Part shown: positions 10,564 through 20,589 of the stretch, one piece after another | How positions within the stretch are numbered: the first letter of the stretch is position 1 | How the letters are laid out: every line of letters begins with the position of its first letter | NCBI RefSeq assembly: GCF_002865645.1 | Contig: NW_020194555.1 | Location: 2,134,288 to 2,198,287 of the forward strand | Length of the DNA stretch: 64,000 nucleotides | Source of the DNA: Hyaloscypha bicolor E | Lineage: Eukaryota > Ascomycota > Leotiomycetes > Helotiales > Hyaloscyphaceae | Direction: 5' to 3' | The notes under the pieces: generated by a model | The model's database searches: none | Told to the model about the DNA's origin: nothing | What the model saw: only the letters and a program-made list of their open reading frames with translations | Made by a program: the position numbers and the translations under genes

Positions 10564-11285
10564 TCAGGAAAATTGATGGTCTTGATACGGTAGCGTGGAA
10601 GAAGTACTTTGCGACAAGACATCGTCCCGGGGCTTCTGAGAGTGAAAGCAGTCTTCGGTGCAAGCTGTCTTCGTCGAGCCTGAAGATCTTGCACTACTCT
10701 GGACCTTGCAAGCCACTGAATCTTCAAGCTTGTGGCTTACGGTAAGCTTAGCCATCCTCGTCTCATTGATATCCTCCATCATCTCTCTCGACATTTCTTC
10801 GTCCTCTTCTCCTTCCAACAAGCTTGACTGGGCGACTCCCAGGGCATCCATCATGTAATCTGCTTTCAAGAACCTCAAATGGCTCAACGTCCCGACCAAG
10901 CTCGGTTTCAGATCCCTCATCCTTTCCAAAAGCTTCTTGATCTCTTTCTCCTTGTAGGGCTGTTTTACCGTGGTCCAAACGCCACCTGTTCGGAGCTTCT
11001 TGAAAATTCGGTCAATCTTTCCGCATTCGTAGCACAATGGCCAATGATCTTTGCTGTGAGTCTGTTGACCTGATCGGAGTATCGATGATTTGCGGCGTTG
11101 ACGAGGGATGCCTGGAGGTATAGTTCTTCCAAGAAAATTTCCAAATCATGAGCTAGGTCTAGAATGTCTGAAGATGCATTGGCCAAGGCGTTCCCAACCT
11201 CGTATAAAGATTTAAAGATCTCATACACCACTTATGCCAATTGGACAACTGCGGCAATTGCGCCCACTACTTCAAGGCCCGACAT
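10564..11285 (-). pseudogene. broken fungal STAND/NLR-type N-terminal domain gene
   Basis: The minus strand opens at ATG 11285 with MSGLEVVGAIAAVVQLA, the classic start of fungal STAND/ankyrin N-terminal domains. It meets TAA (11232-11234) exactly where the frame would continue into VVYEIFKSLYEVGNAL. The next part (11231-about 11010) is in frame with the start. A second block (about 11030-10564, FKKLRTGGVW...EKEIKKLLERMRDLK) is in a different frame, so a one-base shift lies near 11000-11030. No GT-AG intron can remove either lesion. In intact relatives this helical region precedes NACHT or repeat domains used in non-self recognition; none follows here. The remnant ends in a Ser/Thr-rich tail. 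Confidence 0.7.
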
Positions 11286-12141
11286 TGGTGGCACTCACAT
11301 CGGGACGTTGCTAGAGGCTAGAATACGAACAAAAGGTGATCGGCTTGGGAATGTCCTGTCGCATGTAGGAACATTCTGCTGAAGGCATTGGATTTAGAGA
11401 GGGGATATCTGTGAGATTTCTCGAGTTGAGGAGGGCTGAATCAACGCGAGGCTGAAGGGCGCAGCTCAAAGCAGACTCCCACAGCAGCTGTCAGAGACGG
11501 GCGTTGTACGACAGCGGATAGATTGCAGACAGGCTATGGGCATGGCTATTGGGATATTGAAAGACAGCTGATATCAAAAACCATCAAATAATGCAGATGC
11601 TATTCGATCAAAACACTTCTACCCCAATGTGCGGGCTGGAACTACACAGTTGTGCATACACTCGTATGAATTGGTTTGAGGAAAGAGTTCCCTATTGATC
11701 TCAAGATGTTGTCGTTTGTTTGAGGGTTGGAGTCAACTTTGACATTTGAAGTCCGATGTTTGAAAAGACTGTACCCGTTCGAGGTTAGCGCCCTGTCAGC
11801 GCCATCTCAGGGGGCTGCGCACGGACTTTGGCCCCTAACTGCCGAACCTCACTTCAATCCGATCCACCCTTGTGGAGTATATCAAGCTTTTTATTTCTCA
11901 GTCTGCGGTACTACGAAATAAAGATAGGCAAGGCATCCGGGACCGGCTGGGAAAGAATTGTCTCATGTTGACATCGAGTTGCAGTTGCCACGCCGAGCTT
12001 GATCAAATTCTTGCATTTGTAGGAATGCAGTAGCTCGCTCCCCCACTGAGGAGCTTCCCAAGAAGAAACTCCATTCTATTGCAAAACAGAATTGCGTATA
12101 TCCATCGGTTGAAGAACAGTCACCCCCCAGAGCCTGTGAAA
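11286..12141. other. intergenic, no gene seen
   Basis: This separates the broken STAND gene from DLD1. The short frames present (11727-11921 +, 11963-12157 -) show no family pattern. The 150 bases before 12142 would hold the DLD1 promoter; I see no strong element. Confidence 0.5.
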
Positions 12142-13954
12142 ATGGCTTCACGAGCAACGAGGCTTTTCATAACACCCACCAGATTTACGAGTGCACGAAA
12201 ATCTAGGGTTATCTTCCGGAGGGGAAAGAGTACCTCGGCATTACCAAAGCCGGCAACATCGCCATGGCCTCCTGCTCGAGCTGGATTCCTGGCTATAGCC
12301 ATTGGGGGGGCTGGATTTGCGGCTGGTATTACATACAATAAATCCAGCGGCCAAGATATCAACTATTCTCGAGCCTCCAAATTTCCGGCTCCAAATTATG
12401 GGAGTGTCAAAGATATGCAAGCAGTAAGGGTCAAAAAGACGCTCGAAAATTTGTTCGCTAAGTCCGGCCAGGCTATCAAGGAGATTCGTTCAGTTCTTGG
12501 GGATGAGAGTCTCAGTACAGACGACGAGGATCTCAAGTTACATGGCTACTCAGAATGGTCCCCATCAAATATCGATACTCTCCCCATTGCCGTTGTTTAC
12601 CCAAAATCTACCGAAGAAGTGTCTCGTATCATGAAGACATGCCACAAGTGGAAAGTCCCAATCATAGGATATTCCGGTGGCAGCAGTCTGGAAGGCAACT
12701 ACTCCGCTCCCCATGGAGGGTTCAGTGTTGATTTCATGCATATGGACAAAATCGTGGAGTTTCACGAAGAGGATCTAGATATTGTCGTGCAACCATCGTG
12801 CGGATGGGTGGATCTGAACACCAAGATCGCTGACAGGGGGTTGTTCTTTCCCGTTGATCCAAGTCCTAGTGCCAAGTTTGGAGGAATGGTAGGGACAAAC
12901 TGCTCTGGCACAAATGCTGTCAGATATGGCACGATGAAGGACTGGGTACTGAACATGACGGTTGTTCTGGCTGATGGAACGATCATCAAAACAAGGAATC
13001 GCCCTCGGAAATCCGCGGCTGGGTACAATTTGAACGGTATTTTTGTTGGCTCTGAGGGGACACTTGGCCTAATTACCGAGATCACCTTGAAGCTGGCAGT
13101 TATACCCAAAGAGTTTAGTGTAGCCTCTGCGACATTCCCCACCATCCGCGACGCTGCCAACACAGCCTCTGCTGTGGTACGTGCAGGAGTCCCAGTGGCT
13201 GCTCTGGAATTCCTAGACGAGGTCCAGATGGGAGTGCTGAACAGAGGCGAATATACTGCGCCGATTGTCTTTGAAGAAAAGCCAACTTTGTTCTTCAAGT
13301 TTTCGGGAACGAAGGCTAGTGTTGCAGATAATATTAAGGAAGTCGAGGCAATATCAAAATCACATCATGGAGCGGCATTCCGATTTGCAAGGGACAATAA
13401 AGAGCAAGATCTTTTGTGGTCAGCGAGGAAACAAGCGTTGTGGAGTTTACTTGCCTCTAGGCCTGAAGGCACTGAGTTATGGACGACCGATGTTGCGGTA
13501 CCATATTCAAAATTGGCTACGATGATTGGTGAGTCCAGCAAAGTCAATGTCCCGGCTTTAGCTTACACAATACAGAGACCTCAACAAAGGGTCTGAAGGA
13601 TCTCGGCCTGTTCTCATCAATTGTTGGCCATCTGGGCGATGGCAATTTCCACGAAGCGATAATGTACCACAAGACAGATCCCGTGGAATCGGCTGCAGTT
13701 GAGAAACATGTCAAGACCATGATAACACGTGCCTTGGAAATGGATGGAACATCAACAGTAAGTGCCACTTTCAACTTTGTGGTTTTGCTCAAACTAACGT
13801 CGGCCAGGGCGAGCATTCGATTGGATTCTTCAAGAAGCATGAGCTCCTCCAGGAAGTAGGGCCAGAAATCGTGGCAGTTATGAAGAGCATTAAGCAGGCG
13901 TTGGATCCTTACTGGTTGTTGAATCCGGGAAAGATTTTCGATACACCAAGTTGA
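12142..13954 (+). CDS. DLD1: mitochondrial D-lactate dehydrogenase (cytochrome)
   Basis: Exons 12142-13528, 13576-13757 and 13808-13954 give 571 residues. The start MASRATRLFITPTRF is followed by a basic, hydroxylated presequence and a hydrophobic segment (AGFLAIAIGGAGFAAGIT, about 53-70). This is the usual build of an inner-membrane-anchored FAD enzyme. The PCMH FAD domain includes IIGYSGGSSLEGNYSAPHGG, VDPSPSAKFGGMVGTNCSGT and GSEGTLGLITEITLKL. The C-terminal half has SIVGHLGDGNFH (metal/substrate site) and the late GEHSIG...LNPGKIF block. Both introns restore frame exactly: the first joins G to AG as a Glu codon, the second joins GTST to GEHSIG. It oxidises D-lactate to pyruvate and passes electrons to cytochrome c. 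An upstream in-frame ATG at 12079 would add 21 residues; 12142 fits the presequence better. Confidence 0.94.
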
Positions 13955-14960
13955 GGTCGATAGATTACTATCTGAAGAGGTGCTAGGCCAAAAAGGAGCT
14001 TTATCCTCGTACAGGCAGTCGTGGATATTCTGCGTCCTCTTCTTGAATTATCCAAAATTTCCACTTCTCTTTGGACGAGAACTCGTCTACCATTTCTTTG
14101 GAATATTTCATGAGCATCGCTGAAGCCTGACATAGAGTTTCAATTTTTGTATTGGGCATGAATAACAATTTTACCGAGCGACCTTAATCTTTCGTAGTGA
14201 AGTTGACTCTCACATCTCCCTTAATCGAGTATCAAAAGCCCCACAAAATAACAAAAAATCAAGGGACTCCAAAAAGAAAAGCGATTAAAGTAGCAAAACA
14301 TTTCGGCACTAGTTAATCCTTCCCTCCAAGGTTGCCGGTGCCTACATCTGCCCTGGATTTTCAGGAAGAGTTTCAGCTCGAGGACTATTTCTCTTCTTGA
14401 CCACTCACCGGACACTCGCTAACGTACTTGGGAAAGTAACTTACCGTTCAGCCACGAAGTCAGTAAGTGATCGTGATAGCGAAATTCCTTATGCACATAT
14501 GACCACAGCCCGTATTTCACTAATCTCATAACATGCCCTTGATTACTTGCACAATTGTATTCGCGTTTTATACACGCTCGCTGAAGACTGAAGCTCCCCT
14601 TGAGCAGAACATCTGCAGGCTCATCATATCTGAGCTTTGCCAGAAAAAACAAGAGCAGTCATTTTCAGGTTGCAATTTTAATACAGCCTGGAGTCCTGCG
14701 CTTAAATGGAGAACTGGAAAGTCATTGTGACAAACGAAGGTATACAGGTGTTTACTTGGAACCCCTTAAACCCCTGGAGCGGGGCCAAGACGCTAATCCT
14801 AAGCGAGCACGCTAGCCAAACTAGCTCAGCCTCGTGAACTTCCAGAAGACTCGAACCATGATTACAGATCTCATACCAGCCTCGCCTTTCATTACGAAAT
14901 TGCCATCTGCCTAGTACGTCGACCCGGCATATATCAAGGCCATCTGGCCACTCGTTCAAG
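13955..14960. other. intergenic, no gene seen
   Basis: AT-rich in the middle (14160-14700). Frames on both strands are short and without family features. The segment 14760-14865 has tRNA-like words but does not fold as a tRNA and was rejected. Confidence 0.5.
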
Positions 14961-15899
14961 ATGGCTTCCTCATCGCGTTCAGACCCTCCAGAAGAATCGA
15001 CCTTCACAAAAATGAACGAGAAGGACCCCACGTTAATCGGTGAGCACTGCCAGTACGCATACTGTAACCAACTTGATTTCCTTCCCTTCCGCTGCGAATC
15101 ATGTCGAGGAACCTTCTGCCTCGACCACCGATCCGAGACCGGCCATAGATGTCCGAAAGCTGGAGAATGGGCTGCGCGGCGGCGGAAGGCGAATCTGTCA
15201 ACACCCAGCCTTGGCGCCGGGAGGTCAATGGCTGAGGTTGAAAAGCCTTGCGCATCACCGGCATGCAAGACAGTAATCGGCACGAGCCTATCTACGGCGG
15301 TGCATTGCCCGACTTGCAATAGAGACTACTGTCTCAAGCATCGATTAAAGGAAGATCACGACTGCAAGAATCTCATCCCGATCGGTGCCCGGCCTAGCAA
15401 ATTCAACAGCCAAACAGAAAGTGCCCGAAGCGCTTTTGGCAAGCTGAAGGCATGGGGAACAGCACAAAAGGCCAGCGTATCAAGAGCTCTGCCAAAACCG
15501 AAACCAACGTCCGCAGCTGCGAGGCTGGTGGCTACAAACAATCTGAAGAAGACGGCAAAGGGCGACGACAAACTCCCTCCGGAAAAGCGTGTATATCTGT
15601 ATGTTGAGGCAGAAGCGGCAACAACGAAATCAAAGTTTCCCGAAGGAGCCTTTTTCTACTCGAAGGATTGGGTGATAGGCAGAGTTTTGGATGCGGCTGC
15701 TAAGAGCCTACAAGTACAAAATGTGAATAACCAAGGGATGGACGAGAAAGACAAGCTCAGGGTATTCCACGTTGAGGGTGGAAGGTTGTTGGAATTCAAT
15801 GAGAAAGTTGGCAGTGCACTTGTCAGCGGCAACCGAATTGTGCTGTTGAGAGGAGTGGGACCACCTGTACCAGATTTGATTGATCTAACAAAGGCATGA
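14961..15899 (+). CDS. CUZ1: Cuz1/ZFAND1-type AN1 zinc-finger protein
   Basis: One exon, 312 residues. There are two AN1-type zinc fingers: residues about 30-66 (C.YAYCNQLDFLPFRCESCRGTFCLDHR) and about 97-138 (CASPACKTVIGTSLSTAVHCPTCNRDYCLKHR). A basic linker follows, then a C-terminal ubiquitin-like region (about 205-300, RVYLYVEAEA...WVIGRVLDAAAKSLQVQN...RIVLLRGVGPP). This two-AN1 plus UBL order is that of yeast Cuz1 and human ZFAND1, which bind Cdc48/p97 and the proteasome and help clear stress granules, notably under arsenite. The start MASSSRSDPPEES is preceded by AAG and followed directly by the first finger. The gene is convergent with the next gene, with 185 bases between stops. Confidence 0.9.
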   Translation: MASSSRSDPPEESTFTKMNEKDPTLIGEHCQYAYCNQLDFLPFRCESCRGTFCLDHRSETGHRCPKAGEWAARRRKANLSTPSLGAGRSMAEVEKPCASPACKTVIGTSLSTAVHCPTCNRDYCLKHRLKEDHDCKNLIPIGARPSKFNSQTESARSAFGKLKAWGTAQKASVSRALPKPKPTSAAARLVATNNLKKTAKGDDKLPPEKRVYLYVEAEAATTKSKFPEGAFFYSKDWVIGRVLDAAAKSLQVQNVNNQGMDEKDKLRVFHVEGGRLLEFNEKVGSALVSGNRIVLLRGVGPPVPDLIDLTKA

Positions 15900-16084
15900 T
15901 GGAATGCGGAGTGAGCTTGATAGCCCTCCAAGAAGTTCTCGCGGGATTCGCATAGCGTTGGAGTTTGGGGATATGTTGAGGATATGGGATATGCCGACCG
16001 GCTTGTTGTTGCCCTACGATGACATAAGTCACGATTTCATGACCTGCATTGCAAATAGTATGCATTTGCAATGATTCAAAATTT

Positions 16085-17176
16085 TCACACTTTTCTATTC
16101 ATGGATTCCAAAACCAGTATCTCAGTGGAACTCGCGGGACGCCCCACAGCAACCTTGGCTTTCTTGTTCCCTAAATCCATGACAATGGAAAAGAGGGTTT
16201 GCAGATTGTCCTTTGCAGACTTGGCCGACCTGCAAATTGCAGCACCGTCGCCCTCCGTTTCATCCTTCAGAAGCCTTGCGGCGAGCTCCGCATTGAGTTC
16301 TTCCTCCTTTGCTCCATTCAACAGCTGGTTGATCCTGCTCAACCGAAACCTAGTACCTGGAAGCCAGTCAGGCGCTTCAACGACACCGTCCTTATGCTTC
16401 AGTACATAATGATTCGTATGCGTAACAATCACCTCTCTGTTCATCTCCAGTTTGACCAAATCCTCAGAGCTGCATTCAAGACCAGTACCTCCAGTGGCAT
16501 CACCAACTAAGATATGGCAAGCACTTGCCACTCCGGCTTTCTCTAAAGTAAGAACAGCAGCTTCTCGCGAAGAACTTTCCATCACGGTCCGTAGTGCGAG
16601 ATGGCACGGCAACTTGTCATATGAAACTCCATGCGCTTTAAGAGCATTGAGAGTGCACCCCACACCATTGGAATTCATTCCTATTTTCCCGATGATACCA
16701 GCTTCTGTGATCATTTGGATATTCACACCATCTGATTTCTTGATTCTCAAACAGATGAGATTTTCAGCTTGCCTTTTGCACCAGTCGGTCAAATGTGGAG
16801 TCGGACATGAAACATTCCAATCCCAATTCTGCGCCAAAATCGAACTCTTCGCCCCCTTCCACGAAAAAGCAGTACACCCATCATTGAAATTCCCAAAGGC
16901 GACTTCAGTCCGAACATTCAGGGCTAGAATGTTAGGATACGTAACTTCAGCTCCTTTCGCCACGCCTTGCATCTCCTCGATATACTGAGGCCAATGCTGT
17001 TTTAAATAAGGCTCGTATTTTAAGGCGAATTGTTTTACTTCTTCCCAGTCCATTTTACATTTCGATTGGAAGAGGTCCTTGTAGAAGGTGATTGAGCGGC
17101 TGATTTGAAGTTTTCCTTTTGAGCCGTGATGATAACCCACTTCCTCGGGCGTGCCGGAGCAGAGGACGTCAAGCAT
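16085..17176 (-). CDS. peptidase C45 / isopenicillin-N acyltransferase-like protein
   Basis: A single exon of 363 residues from MLDVLCSGTPEEVG (ATG 17174-17176). The frame stays open to 17254 and would add 26 hydrophobic residues; the inner Met matches the start of Penicillium acyl-CoA:6-APA acyltransferase better. N-terminal-nucleophile features are clear: RTEVAFGNFNDGC with the predicted autocleavage before Cys101 (codon 16874-16876), then LAQNWDWN, ITEAGIIGKIGMNSNGVGCTLNAL and HTNHYVL. Such enzymes are made as proenzymes cut between Gly and Cys. In penicillin producers the homologue exchanges side chains, but no NRPS or isopenicillin N synthase lies nearby. The substrate is therefore unknown and a peroxisomal or generic amidase/acyltransferase role is as likely. 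There is no SKL-like C terminus (ends MNRKV). Confidence 0.85.
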   Translation of the reverse strand: MLDVLCSGTPEEVGYHHGSKGKLQISRSITFYKDLFQSKCKMDWEEVKQFALKYEPYLKQHWPQYIEEMQGVAKGAEVTYPNILALNVRTEVAFGNFNDGCTAFSWKGAKSSILAQNWDWNVSCPTPHLTDWCKRQAENLICLRIKKSDGVNIQMITEAGIIGKIGMNSNGVGCTLNALKAHGVSYDKLPCHLALRTVMESSSREAAVLTLEKAGVASACHILVGDATGGTGLECSSEDLVKLEMNREVIVTHTNHYVLKHKDGVVEAPDWLPGTRFRLSRINQLLNGAKEEELNAELAARLLKDETEGDGAAICRSAKSAKDNLQTLFSIVMDLGNKKAKVAVGRPASSTEILVLESMNRKV

Positions 17177-17697
17177 CCTGGGTTTGAGAAGGGATCTATA
17201 CTTTAAAAGGCAATTGAAAATCGAAAAAAGGATATACACAGTGAAAAATGGCAAGATATCAAGAGGATTAAAATAATTAGAGTTGTTGGATTTAGGTTTG
17301 GTACGAGTAGTGCTGAAGCTACCCTAACCCCGCGCTGTGGCTTAGAAATCTTTCAACCCCACTTTTGCCACAATGGCAAATACTCGAGTCAATTACAATA
17401 ATGTTCTTGAAGATCGGAAGGATTATTTCTCTCTTTGTTAACTTAATATCGGGCTATACGGCCAAGCGGCAAGGCCAGGTAGATCATGTGGATTTCAGGA
17501 GGTTTCCGGAAGGACCAATAGCAAGGCTTCTCCCGTGGCTGAAAACCGTGCCGCCCACTTGCACAATCATCTTTCATCTCAGTGGTGAAGTCCTCTTCTT
17601 GAAACAAGAGATAACTTTTTCTTCACAAATCTCTTTGGATTGCTCATCAGCATCTTCTTCTCCGTTTTCTCCTTTCTCTCCGCGTCACACTCACCCC
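17177..17697. other. divergent promoter between C45 gene and GNAT gene
   Basis: A shared upstream region for genes on opposite strands. An in-frame upstream extension of the GNAT frame (from 17365) carries no domain. The part 17640-17697 is pyrimidine-rich (cttcttctccgttttctcc), a typical leader before the ATG at 17698. Confidence 0.5.
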
Positions 17698-18417
17698 ATG
17701 GCTTCACCGCCAATAATCCTCTTCCAACCACCACCCGGCATCATCCTCCTAAACTACAACGTCCGCCTTCCCTCAACCGCTCAATCTCCCAGTTCCGGCA
17801 TCCCGCAAACCTACCTTGATTCCCAAACGGTCCGAGAAACCGTCTTCGTCACAGAACAAAAAGCTGTCCCGATAAAATACCAGCAAGATCGAGACGACAC
17901 CCGCTCATTCTGCTGGGCCCTCTACTCCTCATCTCCAGTTGCAAGACCTATTGGTACTATCCGTCTGGTTCCTTATCCGCATCATCAGCATCCAGCTGAG
18001 GGAGCAAGATTTGAGGCTCCGGATGAGGAACCGGAGGGTTTCAGTCAGATTATGTTGTTTAATATGCCACTGCCAGAGTATGATGTGGATAGGAAGACAA
18101 GCTTGCATGATGGGGTTGAGAGTTATATTAAGTTGGGAAGGCTTTGTGTGGTTAAAGAGGAAAGGGGCAAGAGATTTGCGGACTTGTTGATTAATGCTGC
18201 GCTTGATTGGGCGAAGGCAAATGCTAGTGAGCTTGGGAAAGGGGTTGGAAGTGGAGTGCCGGAGTGGAGGGGATTGGTTTGTGTGCACGCTCAGGAGAAT
18301 GCGGTGGGTGTTTGGGATAGACATGGGTTTGTCACTGATCAGGGGATGGGGTGTTGGTTTGAGGGTGGGATTAGACATGTGGGCATGTTTCGAAGGCTGG
18401 TATTAGAAGGGAAATGA
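17698..18417 (+). CDS. GNAT-family N-acetyltransferase, 239 aa
   Basis: One exon starting MASPPIILFQPPP. The core is GNAT-like: a VRETVFVTEQKAVP strand/helix (about 43-56), a strand with ARPIGTIRLVPYP (about 82-94), the strand before motif A SYIKLGRLCVVKEERGKRFADLLINAALDWAK (about 142-173, with the acetyl-CoA loop ERGKRF), then VCVHAQENAVGVWDRHGFV (about 200-218), the usual last-helix block. These fungal proteins resemble glucosamine-phosphate or ElaA-type acetyltransferases in layout, but the acceptor is unknown. Codon choice shifts from C-rich in the first half to G-rich in the second half. Confidence 0.8.
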   Translation: MASPPIILFQPPPGIILLNYNVRLPSTAQSPSSGIPQTYLDSQTVRETVFVTEQKAVPIKYQQDRDDTRSFCWALYSSSPVARPIGTIRLVPYPHHQHPAEGARFEAPDEEPEGFSQIMLFNMPLPEYDVDRKTSLHDGVESYIKLGRLCVVKEERGKRFADLLINAALDWAKANASELGKGVGSGVPEWRGLVCVHAQENAVGVWDRHGFVTDQGMGCWFEGGIRHVGMFRRLVLEGK

Positions 18418-18821
18418 GGGTACACTTTTGGGACATTTGAGATATCGGAGAACATTATGGTTTGCGCCACTTCATTGTTCTTTTGTATCCACGGTTGAAC
18501 GTAAAATTGCAATTTCCACCATCTCCCTGGCCGAATCTGAATCTACGCCTGTGTAAGAGCATCCACGAGCTCAAAGAACCACCACTAGTTGTACAATGGA
18601 TGGAAAGGAAGTTGAGCCGGTCCTGGTTTAGCGAATACTCTGTTCCATTTTCGATGGTGGACCCAGGCAACTTGTTGTGCACGCCAAACGCCTCGACCGA
18701 AAGTCGACTCCTCAATTGGTTCATCTTTTGACACCCATTCTTGGCCCCCTAGGTAAGATGAGTTAGTAATTACTCGGTACAGAATGTTCCGAGGCAGTTG
18801 AGACATTGTCTTGGGTGGAAA
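18418..18821. other. convergent spacer with a degenerate copy of F-box gene sequence
   Basis: Between the stops of the GNAT gene and the F-box-like gene. On the minus strand, about 18750-18815 reads like the start of another F-box-like piece (MSQLPRNILYRVITNSSYL). It resembles sequence inside the second intron of the neighbouring gene (19070-19130). No complete gene is present. Confidence 0.4.
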
Positions 18822-19846
18822 TCACAAAACAGTCAAAATTACGAAAGGGATTCTCTCCAAGTACATACACTCCTTAGCAGCAAGTTCCACCATTCCACCG
18901 AACGTCGTCTTATCTGGCTGACTTGCCGAAAAGTGGGGCCCCAAACCAACATTGCAGACCTCCTCCAGGGATATTGTACAACCGGTAGCAACAAACAGCT
19001 TGAAGATAATGTTGAGGTGCTGTTGAACAAGCCCGTAAGTCATGAGCACCTAATCCCCAACAATCGAAGTTAGCATACCTCAAGTATTCTTCGGGGTAGA
19101 ATGTTCCAGGGGGCGTTGAACAATACGACAAGAGAGATTAATACTCCAAGCATGTAACTTACGAGATTCAAGCTTTTGGCGTAAGGAAATGTGGCTTCGT
19201 TCAACAGGACCCGAAGATCACCAAGTGCACGCCTCAGAGTTCTTCCGTCGTTGATAGTCACTGGGTCAGTGGGGAGTCTTTTGGGTCCTTCGTTAATGGC
19301 TGAAATTCTGAATGTAACTTCTCTGGCATTCTCCTTCACCATGGGACTGATGTGTTTTACCACTTTCGGAATGCATCCAAAGGCATCATCAGGCACACCA
19401 GCTCGTGATATCTCCGCATAGACAGCAAATGACGAATTTTGATAGACAGCGGCAAGAGCATCGCCAGATACCTCTCTATTGACGAATAGTAGACCGAAAG
19501 GGGGGAGAGTATGGCTTCGCATGCCGAAAGCATTGATATTAAAGTCATATATTCTAGGGGAACTGGTGTCAAGAGGATCTTCAGGAGGCTGGTTTAGACG
19601 GCGGAATGTTTGACGCTCCATAGTCAAAGTTGTCTCAATGATTTTGGATTGGACTTCTTTTGGAAGATCAAGAAATCGAAACGGAGATGGTTCTGTAGAG
19701 GCGTCGAGATCGGTATCAGGCGTTGGGACGGCAAGCTGGCCAGGCTTGGACGCCCGTGCGGCAAGTGTGCTGAACCCTGTTATTGACAGTTAGTGACACA
19801 GGTACAGTATGCTAAGTGGGGAATTGTACAGACGTTCGGAGAACAT
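18822..19846 (-). CDS. F-box-like / fungal leucine-rich-type hypothetical protein, 284 aa
   Basis: Exons (minus order): 19846-19834, 19776-19163 and 19049-18822. Exon 1 codes only MFSE plus one base; its donor is GTCTGT and the acceptor AACAG follows a CACTAAC branch site, giving MFSERFSTLAARASK. Residues about 32-52 (PFRFLDLPKEVQSKIIE) match the short N-terminal F-box-like motif of many fungal proteins. Next come FNINAFGMRSHTLPPFGLLFVNREVSGDALAAVYQ and a GRTLRRALGDLRVLL block. The second intron uses GTAAGT and TTAG and joins SLNL to VLMTYGLVQQ. Without that splice the protein would end in ILEVC inside the intron. Such proteins may act as SCF adaptors, but no partner is known. Confidence 0.65.
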
Positions 19847-20589
19847 TATGAGGGTGTAGTGGGGAGGAAAATCAAGAAGATGTAGTGGGACCACAAGGTG
19901 CGGTTGTGCACCCCCCACTCGTCGGGCTGCCGTGTCTCACTTTTGGTTTTGCCTGCCGTGGGAAACTTTGATCAGTGGCAAGTTAAGATAAAGGCTACAA
20001 CACTGCGAATGTTGACGAGAAATGGCGAGGAACGGGAGAGGCAAGGACCTAAATTATAAGTACCTTAACAGAAGGCCGACCAGGCAGGAAGGACCGGCGA
20101 TGAGTCACATGACGGAACACACGTGACACCACTCCAGTAAGAGGTTTGTGCGCAGGTTAAGCAAAAAAGTGTCTCGTGGTGGACCAGAACACCGGCACTC
20201 ATTTTTAATGTTCCAGGTCATAGTTGACGTGGGGGTATACAGGAGTCTAGTATTTTAGAAGATTCAAGATTTTGGAACAAGCAGACGTCGAATGTACCAC
20301 AATTCGACGAACGATTCCCGGGGTAAGTATCGAGAATGATCCGAGTTGACTCGGGACATTGCAATTCAACTATTTTGAACGCTACGTGCGTGGTCTACAT
20401 ACCTGCGGTGTACCCTTGTGTGGTGTACTAGCACAACCTAATTCCTCCCCAGCAACCTCTACTCGTTGGCTCGGCCAAATTGATGACAACGGTATTATGT
20501 CTCCCCAGGAGTGTCCCAGATATGTGGGTTAAGAGCCATTAAAGTATCTCGGTCTCGGACTTCTGCAATGACCAAAGTAGCCCCCAAGT
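19847..20589. other. intergenic, no gene seen
   Basis: Promoter side of the F-box-like gene and 3' side of FTA1. No frame with family features. It contains several ACACGTGAC and GTGGTGG words around 20100-20190 that look like fungal promoter sequence; no site is assigned. Confidence 0.45.

Noticed and set aside
14780..14865. tRNA-like words (gactcgaacc, ctagctcag, a cgcttaggat loop) on both strands
   Set aside because: The A-box and B-box words are in the wrong order on either strand and no acceptor or anticodon stem of the right length forms.
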